A stretch of DNA of 64,000 bases from an uncultured Pseudomonadota bacterium (GCA_903832085.1 CAIKZZ010000006.1:1-64000), one strand, 5' to 3'. Shown: positions 30,058-39,475, counted from the stretch's first letter. Numbers and translations: made by a program. The notes: generated by a model from the letters alone, not told the origin.

Positions 30058-33000
30058 CTACATATTGCGACGATAACGCCCACCAACGGAATACAAAGCG
30101 CGGGATATCTGACCAAGCGATGCAACTTGCACCGTCTGCATCAGTTCCTCGAACACGTTACCACCGGCAGCCGCAATCTCCTGTAACCGCTCCAATGCCT
30201 TTGGTGCGCGCTGCAAGTGACGCTCCTGCCAAGCATGAACTGCCGCGACCTGTAGATTCTTTTCTTCATCAGTTGATCGGATTAATTCAGGCGGAAGTAA
30301 GCTATCTTCAGACGCCTTGCTAGGTAGGAAGGTATTTACGCCAATCAAAGGTAGCGAGCCATCATGTTTTTTATGCTCGTAGTAAAGGCTTTCTTCTTGG
30401 ATCTTGCCCCGTTGGTACATGGTCTCCATGGCACCGAGCACACCGCCCCGCTCTGCAAGTGACTCAAACTCGCGATAGACAGCTTCCTCGACAAGATCAG
30501 TCAACTGCTCTAACGCAAATGACCCCTGCCAGGGATTCTGAGTCTTATTTAAACCCAACTCTCGGTTGATAATTAACTGAATCGCGACGGCACGTCGCAC
30601 ACTTTCCTCAGTCGGCGTCGTTAGTGCTTCATCATAAGCATTGGTGTGCAAACTATTGCAGTTATCAAACAACGCATACATTGCCTGGAGCGTCGTACGG
30701 ATATCGTTAAACTGGATTTCCTTTGCATGCAGACTTCGACCCGAAGTTTGCACGTGATACTTAAGCATTTGACTACGCGCGTCAGCGCCATAACGATCAC
30801 GCATCGCGCGTGCCCAGATGCGCCGCGCAACGCGACCAATCACCGCATACTCAGGGTCCATCCCGTTCGAAAAGAAGAACGATAGATTTGGCGCGAATTC
30901 GTCTATCTTCATGCCGCGCGATAAATAATATTCAACAATAGTAAAGCCGTTGCCGAGCGTGAATGCAAGCTGACTGATTGGATTCGCGCCAGCTTCAGCA
31001 ATGTGATAGCCAGAAATCGACACAGAATAAAAATTACGCACTTCGTTATCGATGAAATACGCCTGCACGTCGCCCATCAAGCGCAGCGCAAATTCTGTTG
31101 AAAATATGCAAGTATTTTGCGCTTGATCTTCTTTGAGAATATCCGCCTGGACGGTACCGCGCACTTGCGACAGCGCCTCGGCTTTCAATCGTTGGTAGGT
31201 CGCGTCATCTAAGACGCCGGCAGAAACCAATTCCGCGCCCGATGTCCCCAGCAAGCCCAGCCCATAACCATCAGAGTTTTGCGGCAACTCCCCACGGTAA
31301 GACGGACGCACGCCGTCTTTCCATAGTTTCACAATGGCTTTCTCAGCCACTGACCACTGACCTGAGTCTTTGAGATGTCGCTCCACACGTTGGTCGATCG
31401 CCGTATTCATAAACATCGCCAATATCATCGGTGCTGGACCATTGATTGTCATAGACACAGATGTCAGCGGCGCACACAGATCAAAACCCGAATACAGTCG
31501 TTTCATGTCATCGAGTGTGGCGATAGACACACCTGAGTTTCCAATACGACCATAAATATCTGGCCGCTCATCTGGATCTTCGCCGTAAAGCGTTGTTGAG
31601 TCGAAGGCGGTCGACAAGCGCGTTGCAGGAGCATTTGCAGCCAGATAATGAAACCGCTTATTGGTACGTTCCGGCATGCCCTCGCCCGCAAACATCCGGA
31701 TGGGATCTTCTTCTTCACGGCGGTAGGGATAAACGCCCGCTGTATACGGGTATGCGCCCGGCAGATTCTCGCGCTTAATCCAGGCGAGCAACTCGCCAGA
31801 ATCTTGATAGCGCGGCACTGCGATTTTTGGAATCTGCTGATGACTTAGCGACTCGGTGTAATTCGCGCCGCGCACCTCACGACCGCGCACCTTGTACACA
31901 TACTCACTATCCGTTGCATTGCGCGCCCGTTGCGGCCACTCGCGCAATAACTGCAGACCTTCAGGACCGACTGCATCGAGCGCATCGTTGTAGGCACTGC
32001 GCAATCTCGCAAGAGTGCTACCGTCACTCAACGCGCTCGCGTCGGTCACGCGTTCAAATTTTGCTGGCAGTGCGGGATCATCCAACAGTACGAGCACTTG
32101 ATAACATGCATCAAGACGTCGTGCTGCCGCAGCTTCACGCTCAATGGTCTGCCCTGTTGTCCGCCCAGCGATAGCAATGTCTGCTAAATATCTCACCCGC
32201 TCACCGGGAATGATGGCAGCTCGCTTCGGTATGCCTGTAGGCGCAATACCGCTGGTGGCCCAAGGCTTGATGCCACCCCATTTTTCGTGCAAACGTTCAC
32301 ACACATCTTTAAATAGTGTGTTAACTCCCGCATCATTAAACTGACTAGCGATGGTCGGGTAGACCGGCACCTGCTCATCGGGCACACGCATGCGATCAGG
32401 ATGATTCCGCCGCCACTGCTTGCGCACATCACGCAATGCGTCCTCTGCTCCGCGTTTCTCAAATTTATTGAGAACAACATAGTCAGCAAAATCGAGCATG
32501 TCGATTTTTTCGAGCTGACTAGCGGCGCCATACTCGCTAGTCATTACGTAAAGCGAGACGTCCACCATGTCGACGATTTCAGTATCACTTTGTCCGATGC
32601 CCGCAGTCTCCACTACGATCAGATCAAAGCCGGCAAATTTTAGCAGCTGAATCGTATCGGACAGCACGGCGCTTGTAGCTAGATGTTGACGCCGCGTTGC
32701 TAGTGAGCGCATGAACACCCGATCCGTCTCGAGGGCATTCATACGAATTCGGTCACCAAGCAATGCGCCACCGCTACGACGGCGTGTTGGATCCATCGCT
32801 ACAACCGCAACCTGCCGATCAGGAAATGCGCGTAAGAAGCGGTTAAGGAGTTCGTCAGTAAGCGAGGATTTACCCGCACCACCCGTCCCAGTGATGCCGA
32901 TGACGGGCGGTCGATTCAGCGTCTTTTGCACCTCAGCATGCAGCCGGTCAAGCTGGTCTGGGGTCGCACCTTCAAAAACAGAGATTGCGAGCGCGAGGCG

Positions 33001-33504
33001 CTGGTGGTCAGTCGTACGCATCGGACCCGGTGTGTACTCAGGGCGCGGCCACGCACGCACACGCTTAAGTACGTCTTCAATCATCCCGTCAAGACCAAGC
33101 TTTATGCCGTCGTCAGGCGTATAGATTTTTTCAATACCATGCGCCTCTAACATCGCAATCTCATCAGGCGCTATGGTACCGCCACCACCAACCACCACGC
33201 GTATGTGCTCAGCACCATGGTCCCGCAACATATCAACCATGTAGCGAAAGTATTCGTTATGACCACCCTGATACGAACTGACCGCAATCCCATCGGCGTC
33301 TTCCTGGATCGCAGCTCGGACGATTTCGGCAACCGATCGATTGTGCCCAAGATGGACAACTTCAGCACCATGCGCCTGCAATAGACGGCGGATAATGTTG
33401 ATGGCGGCGTCATGCCCATCAAAGAGCGATGCCGCGCTAACAAACCGCAACTGGCTGCCGCGCCCACGCGCCGCTGGAATAATCTTTTCTTCTGGTCTGT
33501 TCAT
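30058..33504 (-). CDS. icmF: Fused isobutyryl-CoA mutase IcmF
   Basis: Adenosylcobalamin mutase fused to its own G-protein chaperone; interconverts isobutyryl-CoA and butyryl-CoA and, in some members, isovaleryl and pivalyl-CoA. From the ATG at 33504 there are 1148 residues: B12-binding domain (about 18-150, FDGHDAAINI), MeaI-type GTPase domain (P-loop GTGGAGKSS at 205-213, then VLNKFEKRGAEDAL) and the mutase barrel from about 570. Q796 in DQAQNTCIFS takes the place of the arginine that binds methylmalonyl-CoA, so it is not a methylmalonyl-CoA mutase. Y592 in AGVYPY stands where IcmF proteins, as I recall them, have phenylalanine. It follows the CsrA-like gene on the same strand by 106 bases. 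Confidence 0.93.
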   Translation of the reverse strand: MNRPEEKIIPAARGRGSQLRFVSAASLFDGHDAAINIIRRLLQAHGAEVVHLGHNRSVAEIVRAAIQEDADGIAVSSYQGGHNEYFRYMVDMLRDHGAEHIRVVVGGGGTIAPDEIAMLEAHGIEKIYTPDDGIKLGLDGMIEDVLKRVRAWPRPEYTPGPMRTTDHQRLALAISVFEGATPDQLDRLHAEVQKTLNRPPVIGITGTGGAGKSSLTDELLNRFLRAFPDRQVAVVAMDPTRRRSGGALLGDRIRMNALETDRVFMRSLATRRQHLATSAVLSDTIQLLKFAGFDLIVVETAGIGQSDTEIVDMVDVSLYVMTSEYGAASQLEKIDMLDFADYVVLNKFEKRGAEDALRDVRKQWRRNHPDRMRVPDEQVPVYPTIASQFNDAGVNTLFKDVCERLHEKWGGIKPWATSGIAPTGIPKRAAIIPGERVRYLADIAIAGRTTGQTIEREAAAARRLDACYQVLVLLDDPALPAKFERVTDASALSDGSTLARLRSAYNDALDAVGPEGLQLLREWPQRARNATDSEYVYKVRGREVRGANYTESLSHQQIPKIAVPRYQDSGELLAWIKRENLPGAYPYTAGVYPYRREEEDPIRMFAGEGMPERTNKRFHYLAANAPATRLSTAFDSTTLYGEDPDERPDIYGRIGNSGVSIATLDDMKRLYSGFDLCAPLTSVSMTINGPAPMILAMFMNTAIDQRVERHLKDSGQWSVAEKAIVKLWKDGVRPSYRGELPQNSDGYGLGLLGTSGAELVSAGVLDDATYQRLKAEALSQVRGTVQADILKEDQAQNTCIFSTEFALRLMGDVQAYFIDNEVRNFYSVSISGYHIAEAGANPISQLAFTLGNGFTIVEYYLSRGMKIDEFAPNLSFFFSNGMDPEYAVIGRVARRIWARAMRDRYGADARSQMLKYHVQTSGRSLHAKEIQFNDIRTTLQAMYALFDNCNSLHTNAYDEALTTPTEESVRRAVAIQLIINRELGLNKTQNPWQGSFALEQLTDLVEEAVYREFESLAERGGVLGAMETMYQRGKIQEESLYYEHKKHDGSLPLIGVNTFLPSKASEDSLLPPELIRSTDEEKNLQVAAVHAWQERHLQRAPKALERLQEIAAAGGNVFEELMQTVQVASLGQISRALYSVGGRYRRNM

Positions 33505-33610
33505 CCGGTTCCCAGCCCTTGGTGTCAGGTCGACTAGGCAGCAAATTTGGAGCTTTGCATGCCCCTTACGCAATAAGGGCTACTGTAGCAGCGCACGCGC
33601 CACACGGCTA

Positions 33611-33910
33611 TTAAAACCCGGGCATCCTACTTTTTTTGAACCGCACTAACGGGACCTTCGCTGGAGCCGCCGGGATCGTTTCAGACACAGCGCCTAACGC
33701 CATAGTCCGCGCCCCTTCGCCAACCCCTTCATCAACCGCATCCTCAACCCACGCATCGCCACCATCCTGAGCATCCGGTCGACTAATCGCCAACGACTTT
33801 GGTGCGTCAATCCCAATAAGGACCCGACCGCCACTGACACGCACAATCTGCAACTTAACACTGTCACCGATACAGATCGACTCTCCACTTTTTCGCGACA
33901 ACACGAGCAT
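33611..33910 (-). CDS. CsrA-like RNA-binding regulator with long C-terminal tail
   Basis: The first 47 residues are a recognisable CsrA/RsmA core: MLVLSRKSGESICIGD, then RVLIGIDAPKSLAISR, with L4, R6 and R44 of the RNA-binding face kept. After that, where CsrA has a short helix and ends near residue 60, this protein continues to 99 residues with an acidic then alanine/proline-rich tail finishing in VRFKKSRMPGF. Such proteins bind GGA motifs near ribosome sites and change translation. An AAGGTGAG ribosome site is well placed. The next gene on the strand is icmF, whose leader contains GGGAACC close to the start, a possible but unproven target. Confidence 0.8.
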   Translation of the reverse strand: MLVLSRKSGESICIGDSVKLQIVRVSGGRVLIGIDAPKSLAISRPDAQDGGDAWVEDAVDEGVGEGARTMALGAVSETIPAAPAKVPLVRFKKSRMPGF

Positions 33911-34362
33911 TAATTCTCACCTTCAAGTAACACAAAAAAATCCGAGCCTGTTTCACAACAGACAACACTTTTGAACGCATGCGATGCGGCTTCACACATC
34001 ACGTAAATCGTTTACTTCACACCATAAGACGCCCGATTAGCGCATTCAAGTTAAGCAGCTTTTATCAGGGTGTCCGACGATCCATTGCAGCCACGATCAA
34101 ACATTTGCTACACACGCTGGCAGAAGCGATACCTCGCTTCGGTTGCATAGGGCTGTTGGGCAATGCACGCATGCTAATCGGACTTTTAGCATACTCTGCG
34201 CAAGCGTGCCACTTAGCAATCATGTTCGCGAAAATAGTAAAAAATCAGCGTTTTTGTCACTAGTCATGCGCCAACTTAAAGCGGACGATATGTTCGCTTA
34301 CATGACGGTATAGCCTTTCAAATCGCGACACCGCGATCATGGCACCGCGACTTGAGAGAACC
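33911..34362. other. Gene-free 452-base region
   Basis: No open frame here has a convincing start and composition. The region is more AT-rich than its neighbours. It holds a short palindrome GTAAA-TCG-TTTAC (34003-34015) and a 7-bp hairpin GAAGCGA-TACC-TCGCTTC (34123-34140). It must contain the promoters of the divergent CsrA-like and HTH genes; no clear consensus element was found. A small RNA is possible but nothing specific supports it. Confidence 0.5.
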
Positions 34363-34956
34363 ATGAAAGAGGCGAATACGGAGTTTGTTACCACCAGCGA
34401 GGCGGCAACCCTGCTGGGCGTAGCACTACGCACCATACAGTTGTGGGTTGAGAACGGTTCACTCAGTGCATGGAAAACTTTAGGCGGCCATCGTCGAATA
34501 TCGAAAGCTTCGGTAGAGAAAATTTTAGCCGATCGAGAAGCCGCCCTAAAAGGCTTGCCGCGCAAATCGCCGTTAACCGCCATTCTGATCGTTGAACCCG
34601 ACGTAAAAGCGCAACGAATTTATAAGAACGCACTCACTGTTGGCGCAAAAGATCTGCCGAAAGTCACGATCGTAGCCACCGGCTTTGAGGCTTTACAGAA
34701 AGCCATCGTCTTAAAGCCCGAGCTTATTTTCATGCCTCTTAACCTGCCACACATGCACGGGCCGGCCTTGGCACAAGCACTACTCGATACCCCAGGCCTT
34801 AGCCCCCAGATTATCGTTATTGCCGATTCGAAAGAGGCCCTGACCCCAGGCGCCCGGCTGCCAAAAGGGTGCCGGGTCCTGCTAAAACCACTCCGGGAGG
34901 CCAAAATTCAGGCCACCGTACATGAGTGCCTTGCGCGCACAGTCCCTACGCAATAG
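34363..34956 (+). CDS. MerR/excisionase-type HTH protein fused to a pseudo-receiver domain
   Basis: A 197-residue putative regulator. Residues about 8-55 are a winged HTH of the excisionase/MerR type (TTSEAATLLGVALRTIQLWV and LGGHRRISKASVEKIL). Residues about 72-192 look like a CheY-type receiver: ILIVEPD keeps the acidic pocket and LLKP keeps the conserved lysine (K175), but the phosphorylatable aspartate is missing, with proline P125 in LIFMPLNLPHMHG. It therefore probably does not work as a phosphorylated switch. The ATG at 34363 has a GAGAG upstream and is preferred to one at 34339. Divergent from the CsrA-like gene; its targets are unknown. Confidence 0.82.
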   Translation: MKEANTEFVTTSEAATLLGVALRTIQLWVENGSLSAWKTLGGHRRISKASVEKILADREAALKGLPRKSPLTAILIVEPDVKAQRIYKNALTVGAKDLPKVTIVATGFEALQKAIVLKPELIFMPLNLPHMHGPALAQALLDTPGLSPQIIVIADSKEALTPGARLPKGCRVLLKPLREAKIQATVHECLARTVPTQ

Positions 34957-35029
34957 ATCTATCTAATTGATTATTGTGGTTTTGTTGAAAACTAGGCTGC
35001 AGGCCTCATCTCAAATACTGACGGTTACG

Positions 35030-35059
35030 TTGCACTGCAAAAAGAAGCGGGAGTAGACT
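35030..35059 (+). promoter_or_regulatory. Weak candidate promoter for the thiolase operon
   Basis: TTGCAC (35030-35035), 18 bases, TAGACT (35054-35059). It would place the transcript start about 20 bases before the thiolase ATG, and it is the only sigma-70-like pair noticed in the 130-base gap. Confidence 0.3.
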
Positions 35060-35086
35060 GCGCTCGGTCTTAATGGAGCCACCGCA

Positions 35087-36268
35087 ATGAGCACAGAGTC
35101 CGTTGTCATCTTGGCAGCAAAGCGCACCCCCATCGGGTCTTTTCATGGAATGTTTGCAGCGACTCCGGCGCCGCTACTAGGCGCTGCCGCCATTAAAGGC
35201 GCGATTGACGCGGCCGGCCTTGCTCCATCCGCCGTCGACGAAGTTGTGATGGGATGTGTGCTGGCGGCGGGTATCGGCCAAGCTGCGGCACGGCAGGCAG
35301 CCATCGCCGCGGGCATACCAGCGAACACCCCCGCCACTACCATCAACAAAATGTGCGGCTCTGGAATGAAGGCCATCATGATGGCTGCAGACGCACTACG
35401 CACGGGGGACATTAATATTGCAGTTGCCGGTGGCCTTGAGTCGATGACCAATGCGCCGTACCTTTTGCCAAAGGCACGCGCGGGCTATCGCATGGGTCAT
35501 GGCGAACTGTTGGATCACATGTTCACCGATGGCCTACAAAGCCCGTGGGATGGACAACTGATGGGCTGCTTTGCAGAAAACACTTCCCAAAAATATGGCT
35601 TCACCCGTGAGCAGCAAGACGCATTTGCCACTGAGTCTGTTCGACGCAGTCTGCATGCGATTGCGTCGGGTGCGTTCCTAAATGAAATCTCTCCAGTTAC
35701 TGTAAAAACCCGCAAGGGTGAATCGATCATCGATAAGGATGAAACACCTTTTGCTTGCGACGTCGCAAAAATTACGCAACTAAAGCCAGCTTTTCGCAAA
35801 GACGGGACGGTGACAGCTGCTAGCTCCTCCTCCATATCAGATGGCGCTGCGGCAGTAGTACTTGCCACCGCCACTGCAGCAAAGATCCAAGCTTTAAAGC
35901 CTATCGCGCGCATCGTGGCATATGCCAGTCACGCGCATGCCCCTGAATGGTTTACAACAGCGCCAGTCGGTGCCATTGAAAAGACGCTCAAGAAAGCCGG
36001 ATGGCGCACGGGCGATGTGGATCTTTATGAGATCAATGAAGCCTTCGCAGCTGTGACGATGGCAGCAATGCACGACCTGAAGCTTGATCCCGCTAAAGTC
36101 AATGTAAATGGCGGTGCATGCGCTCTTGGCCATCCAGTGGGTGCCACCGGCGCCCGCATCCTAGCGACACTGATTAATGCTTTACAATTGCGCGGCCTAA
36201 AACGGGGCGTAGCCTCCCTCTGCATCGGCGGTGGCGAAGCAACAGCTATTGCCGTTGAACTGATTTAA
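35087..36268 (+). CDS. Acetyl-CoA C-acyltransferase (thiolase)
   Basis: Type II thiolase that either cleaves 3-ketoacyl-CoA in beta-oxidation or condenses two acetyl-CoA. The 393 residues carry the acyl-enzyme cysteine C90 in NKMCGSGMKA, the NEAFA loop, the histidine in GGACALGHPVGATGAR and the second cysteine in SLCIGGGEATA. Length and the GHPVGATG motif fit the AtoB/biosynthetic branch, but the next genes (two dehydrogenases and later ETF-QO) suggest use in acyl-CoA degradation. It is first of a rightward series. Confidence 0.93.
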   Translation: MSTESVVILAAKRTPIGSFHGMFAATPAPLLGAAAIKGAIDAAGLAPSAVDEVVMGCVLAAGIGQAAARQAAIAAGIPANTPATTINKMCGSGMKAIMMAADALRTGDINIAVAGGLESMTNAPYLLPKARAGYRMGHGELLDHMFTDGLQSPWDGQLMGCFAENTSQKYGFTREQQDAFATESVRRSLHAIASGAFLNEISPVTVKTRKGESIIDKDETPFACDVAKITQLKPAFRKDGTVTAASSSSISDGAAAVVLATATAAKIQALKPIARIVAYASHAHAPEWFTTAPVGAIEKTLKKAGWRTGDVDLYEINEAFAAVTMAAMHDLKLDPAKVNVNGGACALGHPVGATGARILATLINALQLRGLKRGVASLCIGGGEATAIAVELI

Positions 36269-36385
36269 ACGAGTGGTAAAAATCTGCAGACCCACTTTAG
36301 CGGAGCGTACGTACGCGCCTTTCCCCAGTTAAACAAGGGGGTTCGCCCACCCTCCGATCATGGGCTTTCTAGAGAAATAACGACT

Positions 36386-37147
36386 ATGGAAATCGCCGGA
36401 AAAACTGTTGCAATCACGGGTGGCGGACGCGGTCTCGGACGCGCTATGGCCGTGGAATTTGCCAAAAAAGGTGCGGTACTTGCCCTAATCGATCTGAATG
36501 AAGCCGACCTCGCGGAAACTCGTAGCCTCTGCACTGCAATCGGCAGCACCGCGCGCACATACACATGCAATGTCACAAACGAAGATGCGGTCAGTGCAAC
36601 GATGGATGCTATCGTGAAAGACGCCGGCCACATTGACGTGCTCATTAACAATGCCGGTATTGTCAAAGACGGGCTTCTCATCAAGGTCAAAGACGGCACT
36701 GTGGTTGGGAAAATGGGCCTTGATCAGTGGAATGCAGTGATTGGCGTCAATCTCACCGGCGTGTTCTTGTGCGGCCGAGAAGCAGCTGAACGAATGATCC
36801 GCTCAGGGAAAGGTGGAGTCATTGTAAATATTTCATCGATCTCCAAAGACGGCAATGCTGGTCAAACAAACTATTCAGCTGCAAAAGCTGGTGTTGCTGC
36901 GATGACGACAGTGTGGGCCAAAGAACTTGCTCGATTTAATATTCGCGCTGGCGCTATTGCGCCTGGCTACTGCGCCACTGATATTCTGGCTAATATGTCG
37001 CCAGAGACCCTCGCCAAGGTAACGGCTCCCGTGCCATTGAAGCGTTTAGGTCAACCATCGGAAGTTGCTAATGCAGCGACGTTTATTGTCGAGAATGAGT
37101 TCTTTACGGGCCGCACGCTATACCTTGATGGCGGGCTGCGGCTGTAA
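36386..37147 (+). CDS. Short-chain dehydrogenase/reductase (FabG-like)
   Basis: A 253-residue classical SDR. Visible motifs are the cofactor loop TGGGRGLG (about 10-17), NNAG near residue 90, catalytic serine in VNISSIS and YSAAKAG with the Tyr/Lys pair. The aspartate at the end of the second strand (LIDLNE) points to NAD rather than NADP. Between thiolase and an HSD10-like enzyme it is likely a 3-hydroxyacyl-CoA or alcohol dehydrogenase; the exact substrate is unknown. The gap of 117 bases before it has no obvious terminator. Confidence 0.85.
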   Translation: MEIAGKTVAITGGGRGLGRAMAVEFAKKGAVLALIDLNEADLAETRSLCTAIGSTARTYTCNVTNEDAVSATMDAIVKDAGHIDVLINNAGIVKDGLLIKVKDGTVVGKMGLDQWNAVIGVNLTGVFLCGREAAERMIRSGKGGVIVNISSISKDGNAGQTNYSAAKAGVAAMTTVWAKELARFNIRAGAIAPGYCATDILANMSPETLAKVTAPVPLKRLGQPSEVANAATFIVENEFFTGRTLYLDGGLRL

Positions 37148-37177
37148 CGCTGCCGGCACTTAAAGAAAGCCCGCGCC

Positions 37178-37945
37178 ATGCAAGCAAATAGCCTAAAGGC
37201 TGTCATTACCGGCGGCGCTTCCGGACTTGGACTCGCAGTAGCCAAGGCAGTCATTGCAAATGGCGGTAAGGTCACCCTGCTCGATATTCAGCATGACGCA
37301 GGCACGAGTGCGGCTCAAGAGCTCGGTGATCGTGCCAGCTTCATTGATTGTGACGTCACTGACGAGCATAACGTCACAAATGCAGTGCGCGACGCGCATC
37401 AGTGGATGGGGGGACTGAACCTTGCAGTCAACTGCGCAGGCATTGTGGGTGCAGGCAAGCTCCTGAACAAAGACGGAACCATGCAATCCGCCTTCTTCAG
37501 TAAAGTCGTCGCCATTAATTTGATCGGCACATTTAACACGGACAAAGCGGCTGCAGAGCTCATGCAAGTTAACGAGCCCAATGCTGAGGGTGAGCGCGGC
37601 CTCGTCATTCACACCGCCTCCGTTGCGGCGTATGAAGGTCAGATAGGCCAAATCGCGTATGCGGCCACCAAAGCTGGTGTGATCGGTCTCGTGCTACCCA
37701 TGGCTCGCGAACTTGCCCGCTTTGGTATTCGAGTAATGGCTATCGCTCCCGGCATTTTTGAGACGCCGATGGTTGCGGGCATGACGCCAGAGCTGCAAGC
37801 ATCCTTAGGAGCTCAAGTCCCTTTTCCAGCGCGTCTTGGCAAACCAAGTGAGTTCGCCGACCTTGTCATGTCGATCGTAGACAATCCAATGCTGAACGGT
37901 GAAACGATTCGTCTAGATGGCGCTATCAGAATGCAGCCTCGCTGA
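37178..37945 (+). CDS. 3-hydroxyacyl-CoA dehydrogenase type II (HSD10-like SDR)
   Basis: A 255-residue SDR resembling HSD17B10, the NAD-dependent 3-hydroxyacyl-CoA and 2-methyl-3-hydroxybutyryl-CoA dehydrogenase. Motifs: TGGASGLG near the N-terminus, LLDIQ (NAD-type aspartate), NCAGIVGAGK, the inserted segment around EGERGLVIHTASVAAYEGQIGQIAY, and YAATKAG. The family's use in isoleucine and branched acyl-CoA degradation agrees with the thiolase upstream and the IcmF mutase nearby. It follows the previous SDR by 30 bases. Confidence 0.88.
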   Translation: MQANSLKAVITGGASGLGLAVAKAVIANGGKVTLLDIQHDAGTSAAQELGDRASFIDCDVTDEHNVTNAVRDAHQWMGGLNLAVNCAGIVGAGKLLNKDGTMQSAFFSKVVAINLIGTFNTDKAAAELMQVNEPNAEGERGLVIHTASVAAYEGQIGQIAYAATKAGVIGLVLPMARELARFGIRVMAIAPGIFETPMVAGMTPELQASLGAQVPFPARLGKPSEFADLVMSIVDNPMLNGETIRLDGAIRMQPR

Positions 37946-38068
37946 TCAGGTATCCCAGCGCCAGTAGGCAAAGGACCTAAGGGACCGGGTACCCCATAAT
38001 TTGCCACTTTCGGCAAAACCCGCGGACGTCCATAATCGCGGCCTACCGCCTTGAAGGACACCGGTGCC

Positions 38069-39475
38069 ATGAGATTCATCCAATCAAGCCTACTCGCACT
38101 TGGGCTTATACTGAGCGCCTGCGCGAGCACAACGCCACGGCTAAGCCCTCAGACGCCACTCGGCAATGCACCAAAAATCAGCATCCCAATCGAGTACTAC
38201 CGCTTAAGTAACGGTCTGCGCGTCGTGCTATCACACGACCCAACTGCACCCACCGCAACAATTGGGGTCTACTACCATATTGGCTTTCGCATTGAGCCTA
38301 GAGATCGAACCGGCTTTGCGCATCTTTTCGAACATCTGATGTTTCAGGAAACGAGCAACCTAAGCAAGGGAGATGCCGACAAGATCATCAATGGCAATGG
38401 CGGCGTATCAAACGGCTCGACCCGCTTTGATTACACCAACTATTTTCAAGTAGTGCCTAGTCATGTCATTGAGCCTGTGCTGTGGGTAGAAGCAGACCGG
38501 ATGAAGGGACTCGTGCTGAGTGAATCTAGCCTGCAAAATCAAAAAGACGTCGTGAAGAACGAAGTCCGCGTCAACGTGATCAACCGACCCTATGGCGGTT
38601 TCCCTTGGCTAGATCTGCCGCAGCTCGCCAATAGTAATTGGTATAACGCGCATAATTTTTATGGCGCATTAGCTGACATCGATGCTGCAAGTCTGAAAGA
38701 TGTAGGTGAGTTTTACGACACTTATTACATCCCAGCCAACGCGGTCTTGGTCGTCGCTGGTGATTTCGATCCAGCCACAATTAAGACCGCCATTGAGCGC
38801 CAGTTCGCCGCGCTACCAACGCGCAGCGAACCTAAGCACCCCGATGTCACCGAGCCTAAGCAGACTGCGCGCAAAACCTCGAGCAGAACGGACCCACTCG
38901 CACCCCGACCGGCGTTGGCCATTGGTTACCACCTACCGCCGCGGAATACACCTGAATGGTATGCATTTGGACTGATAGACCAGCTGCTCCTGCAGGGTGA
39001 AGATAGTCGCCTATGGCAAAAGCTTGTTAAAGAGAAGGGCTATAGCGACTCACTTGATGGCGGAATTAACTTGCTTGGCAACATGTTTAGCTATGAAGGC
39101 CCCATGCTGTGGTCAGCTTACCTAATCCATGACTCCACAGTAACAGATGGACGCATCACAGCTGACTTTGACGCAGTCACACAACGCCTAAAAAATGAAC
39201 TTGTGAGCACAAATGAGCTAGCTCGTGCAGTCACCAAAATTCGCTCATCGTTGTATGACATTGCAGGTAGTCCGACGCGGTTTGGTCTAGTTGAAATCTT
39301 AGCGTCACTTGCGCTATTTGATGACGATCCATCACGATTCAACGAGATCGAGACGCGATTTAGGGAAGTTACACCTGAACTTGTGCGTCAAACGGCGCGA
39401 CGATATTTAACCCGCGAAAATCAGACAATCCTGTCGCTTGTTGCGGGTCATAGCCAAGCGGAGCACACAAAGTGA
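38069..39475 (+). CDS. M16-family zinc protease, lipoprotein, active subunit
   Basis: A 468-residue pitrilysin/insulinase-type peptidase. The signal sequence ends in lipobox LSAC with C18 as the likely lipidated cysteine. The zinc motif HXXEH is HLFEH at residues 85-89, followed by the expected downstream glutamate region (KNEVRVNV). The start at 38069 is chosen because it begins directly with the signal sequence; an in-frame TTG six codons upstream is less likely. Its stop overlaps the GTG of the next gene, an M16 homologue without the zinc motif, so the two form the usual active/inactive heterodimer at the periplasmic side of a membrane. Confidence 0.9.
   Translation: MRFIQSSLLALGLILSACASTTPRLSPQTPLGNAPKISIPIEYYRLSNGLRVVLSHDPTAPTATIGVYYHIGFRIEPRDRTGFAHLFEHLMFQETSNLSKGDADKIINGNGGVSNGSTRFDYTNYFQVVPSHVIEPVLWVEADRMKGLVLSESSLQNQKDVVKNEVRVNVINRPYGGFPWLDLPQLANSNWYNAHNFYGALADIDAASLKDVGEFYDTYYIPANAVLVVAGDFDPATIKTAIERQFAALPTRSEPKHPDVTEPKQTARKTSSRTDPLAPRPALAIGYHLPPRNTPEWYAFGLIDQLLLQGEDSRLWQKLVKEKGYSDSLDGGINLLGNMFSYEGPMLWSAYLIHDSTVTDGRITADFDAVTQRLKNELVSTNELARAVTKIRSSLYDIAGSPTRFGLVEILASLALFDDDPSRFNEIETRFREVTPELVRQTARRYLTRENQTILSLVAGHSQAEHTK

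Noticed and set aside
33979-34263. 94-codon open frame on the plus strand between the two regulators
   Set aside because: No good ribosome site, no family resemblance, and composition like the surrounding non-coding DNA.
34345-34370. TGGCAC followed by TTGA, resembling a sigma-54 promoter
   Set aside because: The spacing is one base too long and the -12 element lacks the GC core.
38000-38017. TTTGCC/GGCAAA hairpin before the M16 genes
   Set aside because: No T-run follows, the stem is short, and nothing shows that it separates transcription units.
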